NCBI RefSeq assembly: GCF_019203965.1
Contig: NZ_CP076448.1
Location: 620,001-684,000, forward strand
DNA from: Elioraea tepida
GTDB taxonomy: Bacteria > Pseudomonadota > Alphaproteobacteria > Acetobacterales > Acetobacteraceae
Direction: 5' to 3'
DNA: 64,000 nt
Shown: piece by piece, positions 55,276-64,000 of the stretch
How the letters are laid out: every line of letters starts with the position of its first letter
Position numbering within the stretch: the first letter of the stretch is position 1
Notes under the pieces: generated by a model
The model's input: only the letters and a program-made list of their open reading frames with translations
What the model was told of the DNA's origin: nothing
The model's database searches: none
Made by a program: the position numbers and the translations under genes

Positions 55276-56797
55276 GCGTCTGACGCCGGGGGCGGTGACG
55301 CTCGCCGCGCTCCGCCACATTCACGAGGGAGCGGGCGTGACGCTTGCCGAGGGCTGGCGCAAGGCCGTCGAGGCTTCGGCCGAGACCGTTTCGGCCATGA
55401 TCCGCCGCGGCGACACCGCCTATGGCGTCAACACCGGCTTCGGCAAACTCGCCCAGACGCGGATCGCGCCTTCGGATGTGCGCGCGCTGCAGCTGAACCT
55501 CGTGCGCAGCCACGCCGCCGGAACCGGCCCGCCTTTGCCTCAGCCCATCGTCCGGCTCGTGCTCGCCTTGAAGGCGATGAGCCTCGCGCGCGGCTTCTCG
55601 GGCGTACGGCCAGCCATTGTGGAAGCGCTCGAGCGTCTGCTCGCTGCCTCCGTCCTGCCGGTGATCCCAGGCCAGGGCTCGGTCGGCGCCTCGGGTGACC
55701 TCGCCCCGCTCGCGCATCTCGCTCTCGTCCTCGTCGGCGAGGGGGAGGCGACGCTGCCCGATGGGCGCGTCGTGGCTGGCGCCGAGGCGCTTCGTGCCGC
55801 CGGCCTCGAACCGCTCGTTCTCGAGGCGAAGGAAGGGCTTGCTCTGCTCAACGGAACGCAGGTCTCCACCGCGCTCGCGCTCGCCGGCCTGTTCGCCGCA
55901 GAGGATCTGTTCGCCTCCGCCTTGGTGACGGGGGCGATGTCGGTCGATGCCGCGCGCGGGTCGGATACGCCGTTCGAGGCGCGGATCCAGGAGGTGCGGG
56001 GGCATCGCGGTCAGATCGATGCCGCCGCGGCGCTGCGGCGCCTGCTTGCCGGCAGCGCGATACGCGAGAGCCACCGCGTGGGGGACCCGCGCGTGCAGGA
56101 CCCCTACTCGCTCCGCTGCCAACCGCAGGTGATGGGTGCAGTGCTCGACCTGATCCACACCGCCGCCGCCACGCTCGAGACGGAGGCGAACGCCGTTTCC
56201 GACAATCCGCTCGTGTTCGCAGACAGCGGCGAGATCGTCTCGGGCGGCAACTTCCATGCGGAACCTGTTGCCTTCGCGGCCGACCTGCTCGCGCTTGCGC
56301 TTGCCGAGACCGGAAGCCTCGCCGAGCGGCGGATCGCGCTTCTGACGGACCCGGTGATGACCGGCCTCCCCGCCTTTCTCGTCCCTGACCCAGGGTTGAA
56401 CTCGGGGTTCATGCTCGCGCATGTCACCGCCGCTGCGCTCGCTGCCGAGAACAAGGCCCTCGCTCACCCGCGCAGCATCGACAGCCTCCCCACCTCTGCC
56501 AACCAGGAGGACCATGTGAGCATGGCGACGCATGCTGCCCGCCGGCTCGGCGAGATGGCGGCGAATCTTGCGGGCATCGTCGCCATCGAGGCGCTCGCCG
56601 CGGCGCAAGGGATCGAGTTCCATAGGCCGCTCCGGTCCTCCGAGCCCATCGAGGCCGCGATCGCGGCGCTGCGCGAGCACGTCCCCCGCTGGGAGAACGA
56701 CCGGGCCATGGCCCCCGACATCGCGGCAGCGACCGCGCTGGTCGCAGGCGGTAGGCTTGCCGCGTTCGCGCCGATCGCGCTTCCCTCGCGCGCATGA
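55268..56797 (+). CDS. hutH: Histidine ammonia-lyase
   Basis: 509 aa, removes ammonia from histidine to give urocanate using an MIO cofactor formed from an Ala-Ser-Gly triad: [20 protein letters not shown]. Other features: [60 protein letters not shown] and [20 protein letters not shown]. It is 8 bp overlapped with hutU and 59 bp upstream of dctP. hutI and hutG/F are not in the window. Confidence 0.96.
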   Translation: MLERLTPGAVTLAALRHIHEGAGVTLAEGWRKAVEASAETVSAMIRRGDTAYGVNTGFGKLAQTRIAPSDVRALQLNLVRSHAAGTGPPLPQPIVRLVLALKAMSLARGFSGVRPAIVEALERLLAASVLPVIPGQGSVGASGDLAPLAHLALVLVGEGEATLPDGRVVAGAEALRAAGLEPLVLEAKEGLALLNGTQVSTALALAGLFAAEDLFASALVTGAMSVDAARGSDTPFEARIQEVRGHRGQIDAAAALRRLLAGSAIRESHRVGDPRVQDPYSLRCQPQVMGAVLDLIHTAAATLETEANAVSDNPLVFADSGEIVSGGNFHAEPVAFAADLLALALAETGSLAERRIALLTDPVMTGLPAFLVPDPGLNSGFMLAHVTAAALAAENKALAHPRSIDSLPTSANQEDHVSMATHAARRLGEMAANLAGIVAIEALAAAQGIEFHRPLRSSEPIEAAIAALREHVPRWENDRAMAPDIAAATALVAGGRLAAFAPIALPSRA

Positions 56798-56856
56798 GGG
56801 GGTCTTCCGGGACGATCGCGGTCGTCTATCATCCGGCGCAAATAAGGAGGGGGCGG

Positions 56857-57942
56857 ATGAAACGTCGAGGCGTGGTAAAGGCAGGGGCTCTGGCGGCCGC
56901 GTCGGTCGCGCTCGCGGCACCTGCGCTGTCGCAGGGCAGGATCGAGTGGCGCATGGTCACCTCCTGGCCCCGGAACCTGCCCGGCACCGGTACGGGTGCG
57001 AACCGGATCGCCGAGCGCATCGGCCAGGCCACGGGCGGGAGAATCATAGTGCGGGTGTTCGCCGCAGGCGAGATCGTTCCGGCCTTCGGCGTGTTCGACG
57101 CCGTCTCGCAAGGGACGGCCGATCTCTACCATTCGACACCGCATTTCTGGTTCGCGCGCTCGCGCGCGGCGGCGATCATCGGCAGCTTCCCCTTCGGCCT
57201 GACGACGACCGAGCTCACCGGCTGGCTGCGCAATGCCGGCGGCCAGGCGATGTGGGACGAGCTCTATGCCCGGTTCAACCTCAAGCCGTTCGTGTGCGGC
57301 AACTCCGGGCCGCAATGGACCGGCTTCTTCCGCCGCGAGCTCGCCACACCCGATGATCTCAGGGGCCTTCGCTTCCGTGCCGGCGGGCTGATCGGCGGGC
57401 TCTATCAGCGGCTCGGCGCATCGGTGGTGCAGATGCCGGTGGGCGAGGTGTTCCAGGCTCTTCAGGCCGGCACGATCGACGCTGCCGAGTTCGCCGGCCC
57501 TTGGGCCGACGGCCCGCTCGGCTTCGGCAGGGTGGCGCGGTTCTACTACCGCCCCTGCGGCCAGGAACCCTCCGCGAGCCTCGAGACGGTGATCAACAAG
57601 GCACGGTTCGACACCCTGCCGGACGATCTCAAGGCGGCCGTTCGCTTCGCCTGCGAAGGCTACAACGAGGAAAGCGTCGCTGAGTGGGACCATTTCAATC
57701 CGCTTGCGCTGAAGGAGATGGTGGAGCGGCAGAGCATCGCCGTGCGCTCCGTTCCGGAGCCGATCCTGCGCGCGATGGCCGAGGCCGCCGCCCGCTTCAT
57801 CCGCGAGCTGCGTGAGGACCAGGACCCCCTGAACCGGCGCATCATCGAGAGCTACATCGCCTATCGCGAGACGGCGGTGGACTACGCGGCCGAGGCCCAC
57901 GCGCCCGTCAACGCCGGGCGCGCGCTCGCCCGCTGGAGCTGA
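56857..57942 (+). CDS. dctP: TRAP transporter substrate-binding protein (DctP family)
   Basis: 361 aa periplasmic binding protein. A twin-Arg-like signal (MKRRGVVKAGALAAASVALA, cleavage after APALSQG) is followed by the mature protein RIEWRMVTSWPRNLPGTGTG. DLRGLRFRAGGLIGGLYQRL (carboxylate-binding Arg) and FQALQAGTIDAAEFAGPWAD are TRAP binding-protein signatures, closest in style to TakP-like 2-oxoacid receptors. AAGGAGG precedes the ATG. It starts 59 bp after hutH, and dctQ follows after 7 bp, so uptake of histidine-related or organic acids is possible but unproven. Confidence 0.9.
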   Translation: MKRRGVVKAGALAAASVALAAPALSQGRIEWRMVTSWPRNLPGTGTGANRIAERIGQATGGRIIVRVFAAGEIVPAFGVFDAVSQGTADLYHSTPHFWFARSRAAAIIGSFPFGLTTTELTGWLRNAGGQAMWDELYARFNLKPFVCGNSGPQWTGFFRRELATPDDLRGLRFRAGGLIGGLYQRLGASVVQMPVGEVFQALQAGTIDAAEFAGPWADGPLGFGRVARFYYRPCGQEPSASLETVINKARFDTLPDDLKAAVRFACEGYNEESVAEWDHFNPLALKEMVERQSIAVRSVPEPILRAMAEAAARFIRELREDQDPLNRRIIESYIAYRETAVDYAAEAHAPVNAGRALARWS

Positions 57943-57949
57943 GCGGCGC

Positions 57950-58498
57950 GTGATCCGGGCGCTCGAGGTGGCCGGCCGCGCGCTCGACGCGTTCTCCGAC
58001 CGGTTGGGCCGCACGGTGAGGTGGCTTGCCGTGCCGCTTGTGCTCGTTCAGTTCGCCGTCGTCGTGCTGCGCTACGCGTTCTCGACGAGCCTGATCCAGA
58101 TGCAGGAGGCGGTGATCTACCTCCACGCCACCCTCTTCATGCTCGCGATCGCCTTCACGATGCGACAGGAAGGGCATGTACGCGTGGACGTCCTCTACGC
58201 CGCCCTTCCCCCGCGACGCCGCGCCCTGATCGACCTCATCGGCGTCCTCGTCGCAGTGATCCCGTTCTGCCTCCTGATGCTCTGGACGTGCTGGCCGTTC
58301 GTCGCCGCCTCCTGGCGTATCCGCGAAGGGGCCATCGCCTATGGCGGCATCCCCTACCAGTATCTCCTCAAGTCGCTGATCCCGGCGATGGCGATCCTGC
58401 TGCTGCTGCAGGCGGTGGCACATCTCTGCCGCTGTGCGCTTACGCTTGTCGGCCGACGCGTCGACCACCGCGCCGGCCAGCTCGCGAACGGGGCCTGA
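57950..58498 (+). CDS. dctQ: TRAP transporter small permease (DctQ family)
   Basis: 182 aa, four transmembrane segments. WLAVPLVLVQFAVVVLRYAF, MQEAVIYLHATLFMLAIAFT, MRQEGHVRVDVLYAALPPRR and KSLIPAMAILLLLQAVAHLC match DctQ proteins. The typical RYxF-x-S and HVRVD motifs are present. It pairs with the large permease and is placed between dctP and dctM. Confidence 0.93.
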   Translation: MIRALEVAGRALDAFSDRLGRTVRWLAVPLVLVQFAVVVLRYAFSTSLIQMQEAVIYLHATLFMLAIAFTMRQEGHVRVDVLYAALPPRRRALIDLIGVLVAVIPFCLLMLWTCWPFVAASWRIREGAIAYGGIPYQYLLKSLIPAMAILLLLQAVAHLCRCALTLVGRRVDHRAGQLANGA

Positions 58499-58524
58499 CG
58501 GCCTTGGGCAGCACGGGCGGGGGC

Positions 58525-60066
58525 GTGCTCGACGTCCTGATGTTCGCGACCCTCTGTGTCGGCATCCTCTCCGGCTTCCCGGTCGTGTTCATCCTCACCG
58601 GTTCGGCGCTCGTATTTGGCGCGCTCGGCTGGGCCTTCGGCGTGTTCACGCCGAGCCTCCTCGGGGCGCTTCCGCAGCGCGTCTTCGGCACCATGACCTC
58701 CGAGGTTCTGGTGGCGATCCCGCTCTTCGTGTTCATGGGCATCATGCTCGAGCGGTCGAAAATCGCCGAAGACCTGCTCGAGACGATGGGCCGGCTGTTC
58801 GGCCGCTTGCGCGGCGGGCTTGCGATCTCCGTCACGGTCGTCGGCGCGCTGCTTGCTGCCTCCACCGGCATCGTTGGCGCGACGGTGGTGACGATGGGGT
58901 TGATGGCGCTGCCGGCGATGTTGCGTAACCGCTACGATGCGGGCTTCGCCTGCGGCACGATCTGTGCGGCCGGTACGCTCGGGCAGATCATCCCGCCCTC
59001 GACGGTGATGGTGATCCTCGGCGAGATCATCTCCGCCGCCTACCAGCAGGCGCAGCTCGCCAAGGGCCTGTTCTCGATCCAGACCGTTTCGGTGGGCGAG
59101 CTCTTCGCGGGAAGCCTCCTGCCCGGGCTCCTGCTCGTCGCGCTCTATATCCTCTACCAAGCGGTGACGGCCTGGCTGAGGCCCGCGATCGCCCCTGCCC
59201 TGGTGCAACCGGAGGGGGCCGTCAGCCGCGGAGAGATCCTCGGCGCTCTGGTGCCGCCGATCGTGCTCGTCGTCGCCGTGCTCGGCTCCATCCTCGGCGG
59301 TGTCGCGACGCCGACGGAGGCCGCCTCGGTCGGTGCCGTCGGGGCGACGCTGCTCGCGGCGCGGCGTCTCGCGGGCGCCGTCTGGCCGGCGTCCCTGTCG
59401 CTCGCCTCCGTCCTCGGGCTCGTCGTGCTCGCGAGCCTGTTCGACCTCAGACTCGGCCGCTCCGCCCCGCCGCTTGCCGATCAGGCAGCGATCGCCGCCG
59501 CGGCGCTGTGCTCGGCCGGGCTTGCGGTCGCGATCGGCCATGCTCTCGCGGTCACGGCCCGCGCCGGCGTGCTCGCTGGCGTCTGCCGTTCCACCGCGAC
59601 GATCACGGCGATGATCTTCGCGATGCTGATCGGCGCGACCCTGTTCGCGCTCGTATTCCGCGGCTTGGGCGGTGACGACATGGTGCACGCGGCGCTGTCG
59701 GCGATCCCGGGCGGCGCGGCCGGCGCGATCGCGGCCGTGATGGCGGTGATCTTCGCCTTGGGCTTCTTTCTCGACTTCGTCGAGATCTGCATCATCGTGA
59801 TCCCGATCGTCGGGCCGATCATCCTGCAGATGGATGTCGACCCGATCTGGTTCGGCGTTCTCGTCGCGGTCAACCTGCAGACGAGCTTCCTTACCCCGCC
59901 CTTCGGCTTCAGCCTGTTCTACCTGCGCGGCGTCGCTCCGGAGAGCGTGCGAACGCTCGACATCTACCGTGGCGTCGCCCCGTTCGTCGCGATCCAGCTT
60001 GTTGCGCTCGCGATCACCGCGTCTTTCCCGGAGCTTGCGACCGCGCTGCCAAGGGCGCTGTTCTGA
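58525..60066 (+). CDS. dctM: TRAP transporter large permease (DctM family)
   Basis: About 513 aa with 12-14 transmembrane segments, Na+-coupled. FVFMGIMLERSKIAEDLLET, GGLAISVTVVGALLAASTGI, GTICAAGTLGQIIPPSTVMV and GVATPTEAASVGAVGATLLA are diagnostic, and the C-terminus has LQTSFLTPPFGFSLFYLRGV. GTG at 58525 with GGGCGGGGG upstream is chosen; TTG 58504 and ATG 58540 are alternatives. The central loop and segments (about 290-370) are longer than in standard DctM. Confidence 0.92.
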   Translation: MLDVLMFATLCVGILSGFPVVFILTGSALVFGALGWAFGVFTPSLLGALPQRVFGTMTSEVLVAIPLFVFMGIMLERSKIAEDLLETMGRLFGRLRGGLAISVTVVGALLAASTGIVGATVVTMGLMALPAMLRNRYDAGFACGTICAAGTLGQIIPPSTVMVILGEIISAAYQQAQLAKGLFSIQTVSVGELFAGSLLPGLLLVALYILYQAVTAWLRPAIAPALVQPEGAVSRGEILGALVPPIVLVVAVLGSILGGVATPTEAASVGAVGATLLAARRLAGAVWPASLSLASVLGLVVLASLFDLRLGRSAPPLADQAAIAAAALCSAGLAVAIGHALAVTARAGVLAGVCRSTATITAMIFAMLIGATLFALVFRGLGGDDMVHAALSAIPGGAAGAIAAVMAVIFALGFFLDFVEICIIVIPIVGPIILQMDVDPIWFGVLVAVNLQTSFLTPPFGFSLFYLRGVAPESVRTLDIYRGVAPFVAIQLVALAITASFPELATALPRALF

Positions 60067-60075
60067 CGCCCGGGC

Positions 60076-60552
60076 TCAGCCGCCGGCGCCGAAGTCGAGC
60101 ACGCGCTCAACGTCGAGCACGACCATGAGCTTGTCCTGAAGCCGGAACACGCCAGAGGAGACGCTGCGCCAGCGCGGATCGAGCGTGGGCGGGTTCGCCT
60201 CGCGCGTCTCGCCGTCAAGCGAGAGCACCTCGCCGACCTGATCCACAAGCAGGCTGTAGAACTCGCCCGACACCTCGACCACCACGCTCATCGCACGCGC
60301 CCCCTCGCCCGCCGGAGAGAGGCCGAGCCGTCGCCGCAGGTCGATCGCGGTCACGATCCGCCCCCGCAGGTTTAGGCTTCCCGCGACCTCGGGCGGCGCA
60401 AGCGGCACGCGGGTGACGCTCTGCGGCCCGAGGATGTCGCGCACTGTAAGAACCGGAATGCCGCAGAGCTGGCCGCCGACGGTGAGGGTGACGAACTCCT
60501 CGCTCGCCGAGCTCGCGCGCGCCGGACGGCGCTTCTCGATCACGGTCGTCAT
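60076..60552 (-). CDS. cheW: Chemotaxis adaptor protein CheW
   Basis: 158 aa, couples receptors to CheA. SEEFVTLTVGGQLCGIPVLT, VRDILGPQSVTRVPLAPPEV, AGSLNLRGRIVTAIDLRRRL and FYSLLVDQVGEVLSLDGET show the two SH3-like subdomains. It begins one base after the cheA stop, so the two are co-translated. It is 9 bp from the convergent dctM stop. Confidence 0.93.
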   Translation of the reverse strand: MTTVIEKRRPARASSASEEFVTLTVGGQLCGIPVLTVRDILGPQSVTRVPLAPPEVAGSLNLRGRIVTAIDLRRRLGLSPAGEGARAMSVVVEVSGEFYSLLVDQVGEVLSLDGETREANPPTLDPRWRSVSSGVFRLQDKLMVVLDVERVLDFGAGG

Positions 60553-60553
60553 C

Positions 60554-63121
60554 TCAGACTGCCTCCACCTCCCGGACCGAGAGCGCCTGCTCGAGCGCAC
60601 GCAGCACCGCGTCCCGGTCGAACTTCGCCACATAGTCGGAGAATCCGGCGGCATGGCCGCGGGCGATGTCGGCCTCCGAGACCCGGCTCGTCAGCGCGAT
60701 CACCGGCAGGCTCGCCCAGGCGCCGCCGCGCCGCACCTCCGACACGAAGGCGATGCCGTCCATCTCCGGCATCTCGATGTCGGAGACGATGGCGTCGAAC
60801 ATGTCGCCACGATCACGAAGCTTGAGCGCCGAGGCAGCACTGTCCACCACGGTCACCTCGTAGCCGGCTGCCCCGAGCACCGGCACGAGGAGCTGCCGGA
60901 AGAAGGCGCTGTCATCGAGCGCGAGAACGCGGCGTCGAGCCTCCGCCTGTCCGGCCGATCGCTTCATGAACCAGTCGGGATAGGCGCGGCGAAGCCAATG
61001 CCCCGTGTCGAGCACCTCGGTGGCGCGTCCAGCGATGGTCGCTGTGCCGAGGAAGCCCGGCCTATCGGCGGCGAGCTCGACGCGGAGCCTGTCCTCCACC
61101 ACGTCGAGTATCTCGTCGACGATCAGCCCGACCGACCGTTCGCCCTCGTTGAACACGAGCACCGGATGGCGCTCCTTCATGGCGGATGCCGAGAACGCCT
61201 CGTCGATCGGGACGAGCGGCATCAGCCGGCCGCGATACTGCATCACGAGCGCGCCGTTGGCCCGCTCGATCGACTCGGCCGGCGCCTCCTCAAGCCGCGC
61301 CACAAGGCCGAGCGGCACCGCCTTCGGCTCCGCCCCGCCGGCACGGAACAGGAGCAGCGCCGTCCGCTCTGACTCGGCGGTGGCCTCGGCGGTGGCGACG
61401 GCGATCTCTTCGCGATCGCCGCCGCCGCGGGTTCCGATCCCGACGGCGCGCGCGATCCCGTTCGGATCGAGGATCATGATCACGCTGCCATCGCCGAGGA
61501 TCGTGTTGCCCGAGAACAGGGTGATGTGGCGCAGGATCGGCGCCACAGGCTTGACCACGATCTCCTCGGTGTCGAACACGCGGTCGACGATCAGCCCGAA
61601 TACCTGCACGCCGACCTTGCAGACGATGATGAACGCGCCCGAGCCGGCATCAGCCGTCCGCTCGCCCTCGGACGCAAGCCCGAGCAGCTGGCGCAGATCG
61701 ACGAGCGGCAGGAGCCGGTCGCGCAGGCGCAGCACCGGTGTCTCGTTGATCCGCTCGATCGTCGCGTCCGATCCGCCGCCGGTGCGCACAAGCTCGACCA
61801 CGCTGATCTGCGGGATGGCAAACCGCTCGCCGCCCGCCTGAACCACGAGGGCGGCGACGATCGCAAGCGTGAGCGGGATCTTGATCGTGAAGGTGGTGCC
61901 CTGGCCCTCCACAGATCGCAGCTCGATCGTGCCGCCGATCTTCTCGATGTTGGTCTTGACCACGTCCATGCCGACGCCGCGGCCGGACACGGCGGTGACG
62001 GCGGCGGCGGTCGAGAAGCCGGCGCGCCAGATAAACTGGTGCACCTCGCTGTCAGGCATGGCGGCGACCTCGGCCTCGGTCGCGAGCCCTTGCGCCACCG
62101 CCTTCTCGCGAATCCGCGCCGTGTTGAGGCCGCGGCCGTCGTCGCTGATCTGGATGATGATGTGCCCGCCCTCGTGGAAGGCGTTCAGCACGAGCCTCCC
62201 CGTCTCCGGCTTGCCGGCGGCGCGTCGCTCCTCCGGCCGTTCGAGGCCATGGTCGACGCTGTTGCGCACCATGTGCGTCAACGGGTCCTTGATCAGCTCG
62301 AGCACCTGCCGGTCGAGCTCCGTCTCGGCCCCGATCATCGAGAGCTCGATCTTCTTGCCCATCTCGTGCGCAAGGTCGCGCACAAGCCGGGGGAACTTGT
62401 TCCAGGCATTGCCGATCGGCTGCATGCGCGTCTTCATCACCCCGTCCTGCAGGTCGGAGGTGATGTGCGAGAGGCGCTGCAGCGGCACGGTGAAGGGATT
62501 GTTCTCGTGCGTGCGCGATAGCTGCAGGAGCTGGTTGCGCGTGAGCACGAGTTCGCTCACGAGCGTCATCAGATCCTCGAGCACGTCGACACCAACGCGG
62601 ATGGTCTGCTTTGCCGCGAGCGTCTCCGTCACGTCGCGGGTCTGATCGGGCTGCGTGTCGGGCTCGGCTGTCTGCGTCTGGGCGGCCGGGCGATCCGCCT
62701 GCGCCGGAGCCGCGGGCGTCTGGGCGGTCGGTTGCGCCACCTGCTCGCCCGAGAGCAGTCGGTTCAGCGCCTCGATGACGTCGCCGTCGTCGCCAGGAAC
62801 CTCCGAGCCGGTGCGTTCGAGGTCGGCGACGATCGTCTTGATCCGGTCGATCGCGCGCAGAACCACCGAGATGGCCCCGGTGGTGACGGGCATCGACCCG
62901 TCGCGGAAACGCCCGAGCACGTTCTCCGCGGCGTGCGCCACCTTCTCGAGACGGGCGAGGCCGAGGAAGCCGCAGGTGCCCTTGATCGTGTGGACAAGGC
63001 GGAAGATCAGGGCGAGCGTCTCGGCGTCATCCGGCGCCTGCTCGAGCCGGATCAGGGCGGTGTCGAGCTCGGCGAGGCTCTCTGCCGTCTCGGTGAGGAA
63101 ATCCTTGAGCAGGTCGTCCAT
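60554..63121 (-). CDS. cheA: Hybrid chemotaxis histidine kinase CheA with receiver domain
   Basis: 855 aa. Hpt domain (residues about 1-105) with phospho-acceptor His44 in IFRLVHTIKGTCGFLGLARL. After a Pro/Gln-rich linker (about 130-170) come the dimerisation helices (TMLVSELVLTR-type LVSELVLTRNQLLQLSR), the HATPase with HMVRNSVDHGLERPEERRAA and ISDDGRGLNTARIREKA, then a CheW domain (ERFAIPQISVVELVRTG). A second, diverged CheW-like segment (about 580-710) precedes a C-terminal receiver domain with VLALDDSAFFRQLL and phospho-Asp in IVSDIEMPEMDGIAF. Such CheA-REC hybrids serve non-flagellar or biofilm chemosensory pathways as well as taxis. It is upstream of cheW. Confidence 0.94.
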   Translation of the reverse strand: MDDLLKDFLTETAESLAELDTALIRLEQAPDDAETLALIFRLVHTIKGTCGFLGLARLEKVAHAAENVLGRFRDGSMPVTTGAISVVLRAIDRIKTIVADLERTGSEVPGDDGDVIEALNRLLSGEQVAQPTAQTPAAPAQADRPAAQTQTAEPDTQPDQTRDVTETLAAKQTIRVGVDVLEDLMTLVSELVLTRNQLLQLSRTHENNPFTVPLQRLSHITSDLQDGVMKTRMQPIGNAWNKFPRLVRDLAHEMGKKIELSMIGAETELDRQVLELIKDPLTHMVRNSVDHGLERPEERRAAGKPETGRLVLNAFHEGGHIIIQISDDGRGLNTARIREKAVAQGLATEAEVAAMPDSEVHQFIWRAGFSTAAAVTAVSGRGVGMDVVKTNIEKIGGTIELRSVEGQGTTFTIKIPLTLAIVAALVVQAGGERFAIPQISVVELVRTGGGSDATIERINETPVLRLRDRLLPLVDLRQLLGLASEGERTADAGSGAFIIVCKVGVQVFGLIVDRVFDTEEIVVKPVAPILRHITLFSGNTILGDGSVIMILDPNGIARAVGIGTRGGGDREEIAVATAEATAESERTALLLFRAGGAEPKAVPLGLVARLEEAPAESIERANGALVMQYRGRLMPLVPIDEAFSASAMKERHPVLVFNEGERSVGLIVDEILDVVEDRLRVELAADRPGFLGTATIAGRATEVLDTGHWLRRAYPDWFMKRSAGQAEARRRVLALDDSAFFRQLLVPVLGAAGYEVTVVDSAASALKLRDRGDMFDAIVSDIEMPEMDGIAFVSEVRRGGAWASLPVIALTSRVSEADIARGHAAGFSDYVAKFDRDAVLRALEQALSVREVEAV

Positions 63122-63184
63122 CGGCGCACCTCCAGAAGCGCCGCCATTCGACCCTGATCGACCAAAGAAAGGGTAAAGCCGTGA

Positions 63185-63979
63185 TCAGCGCCCGAACGCG
63201 CCGCCGAGATCGGCCGGCGGGCCGAACGCGCGCGGCCGCAAGCCGGCATGGAACCAGGCGATGAAGGAGTAGATATCATACACGGGCAGGCCGAGCTCCG
63301 CCCGAAGCAGATGCGCATAGGGCGGCATATTCGTGCACTCGAGCACGATCGCCCCCACCTCGGGGTGGCGTGCGACCAGATCACGACCCGCCTCGAGGAT
63401 GTCGGCGGCGGCGAGCGCCACGTCGAGGTCCTGCTTCTCGCCCTTGATCAGCACGCGGAAGAACTCGCGCCCTCCTTCGGTGCCGGCGATCGGTGTGTCG
63501 CGCGGCACGCCGGCGGCGTCGAGATGCGCGGGCGTGAGCGACGCGGCGGAGACGGTGATGATGCCGACGCGCCGGCCGGGCGGCAGCGTGGCCTGCACCA
63601 TCGGCACCTGCATCAGGCTCGAGGTCGCGACCGGAACCCTGAGCCGTGCGGCCATCTCCGCCTGGAAGATGCTGAGAAAGCCGCAGTTGGTCGTGATCGC
63701 CTCGGCGCCGAGGTCGATGAGGTCCTCGGCGGCGGCGAGGAAGGACTCGAGCAGGCCGCGCGCTCCCTCGAGCACGACGCGTTCCGGGCTCGCGCCGCGA
63801 ACGACGCGGAACAGGACGGGAAAGGGCCAGGTGAGGCCGTTGCCCATGTCCCCCGGAATGCGGGGGAACCTCGCCTCGAGCATCAGGATGCCGAGCGGCG
63901 CCCCGTAGATGCTCTTGCCGCCGGGCGCGACTGAGGCCACCCGCACCGTCCGATCGTCCATGATCGCCCGCTCCCGCAT
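63185..63979 (-). CDS. Aspartate/glutamate racemase-family protein
   Basis: 264 aa. GGKSIYGAPLGILMLEARFP, RIPGDMGNGLTWPFPVLFRV, DLIDLGAEAITTNCGFLSIF and GAIVLECTNMPPYAHLLRAE show the two-Cys Asp/Glu racemase-like fold: Cys in TTNCGF and LECTN, the usual acid/base pair. The subfamily (RIPGDMGN motif) is hydantoin/Asp racemase-like and of unknown substrate. ATG at 63979 (GGGAG 4 bp upstream) or 63961 are both possible starts; the conserved region begins at residue about 17. No partner is evident. Confidence 0.8.
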   Translation of the reverse strand: MRERAIMDDRTVRVASVAPGGKSIYGAPLGILMLEARFPRIPGDMGNGLTWPFPVLFRVVRGASPERVVLEGARGLLESFLAAAEDLIDLGAEAITTNCGFLSIFQAEMAARLRVPVATSSLMQVPMVQATLPPGRRVGIITVSAASLTPAHLDAAGVPRDTPIAGTEGGREFFRVLIKGEKQDLDVALAAADILEAGRDLVARHPEVGAIVLECTNMPPYAHLLRAELGLPVYDIYSFIAWFHAGLRPRAFGPPADLGGAFGR

Positions 63980-64000
63980 TGCGCTCCCATGCGGAGCCCG

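Noticed and set aside
55019-56920. 633-codon minus-strand frame over hutU and hutH
   Set aside because: Shadow of two well-identified enzyme genes on the other strand.

Overview
The window is a high-GC (about 70%) stretch of a phototrophic alphaproteobacterium. It carries an LH2 locus (pucBAC), a bchCXYZ-pufBALMC superoperon, spirilloxanthin-type carotenoid genes, anaerobic-cyclase bchE and a tetraheme pufC. Family-level content and codon style fit an Acetobacteraceae-like purple or aerobic anoxygenic phototroph (Elioraea/Roseomonas/Rhodopila type). That placement is my inference; no rRNA gene is present to confirm it.

Layout. 1-8.2 kb is housekeeping: the end of an NAD-dependent epimerase, an M20 amidohydrolase, MarC, a Ca2+/Na+ exchanger, aspartate dehydrogenase, tRNA-His, an aminotransferase, and glnB-glnA closed by a clear terminator. 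8.2-11.6 kb is the LH2 locus, read leftward: pucB, pucA, pucC, an undescribed protein with five copies of a short repeat, and a small membrane protein. 11.6-22.4 kb is mixed: an MFS exporter, a GH19/peptidoglycan-binding lysin, mgtE with a candidate leader peptide, a VOC dioxygenase, a Dps-like protein, a gene with an in-frame stop, parE and an AtuA pair. 22.6-42.97 kb is the photosynthesis gene cluster: pufCMLAB-bchZYXC, crtF, crtE, divergent crtD-crtC, bchJ-bchE, orf110-crtB-crtI and orf90-tspO-idi. 43-52.1 kb is a C-P lyase cluster: phnGHIJKLM plus a DUF1045 2H-phosphoesterase, divergent from phnF, a second phnM and a decayed phnC. 52.4-60.1 kb is an enolase-superfamily enzyme, hutU, hutH and a dctPQM TRAP transporter. 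60-64 kb is cheW, a cheA-receiver hybrid and an Asp/Glu-racemase-like gene at the right edge.

How it works together. Palindromes of the form TGT-N12-ACA (PpsR/CrtJ operators) lie upstream of pucB, bchC, crtE/crtD, bchE, crtI and idi. At puc and bchC, and with one degenerate partner at crtE/crtD, they form pairs exactly 8 bp apart. This suggests that isoprenoid supply (idi), carotenoid synthesis, bacteriochlorin synthesis and antenna genes share one aerobic/light repressor. The repressor gene itself is not in the window.

Caution. Several genes carry single-base frameshifts in or next to short homopolymers (mgtE, bchE, phnM copy 1). pucA probably has one too, and crtC has no canonical start. 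Some of these are probably sequencing or assembly errors. phnC is different: besides a frameshift it lacks the Walker A lysine and its 3' end, so it is genuinely decayed.
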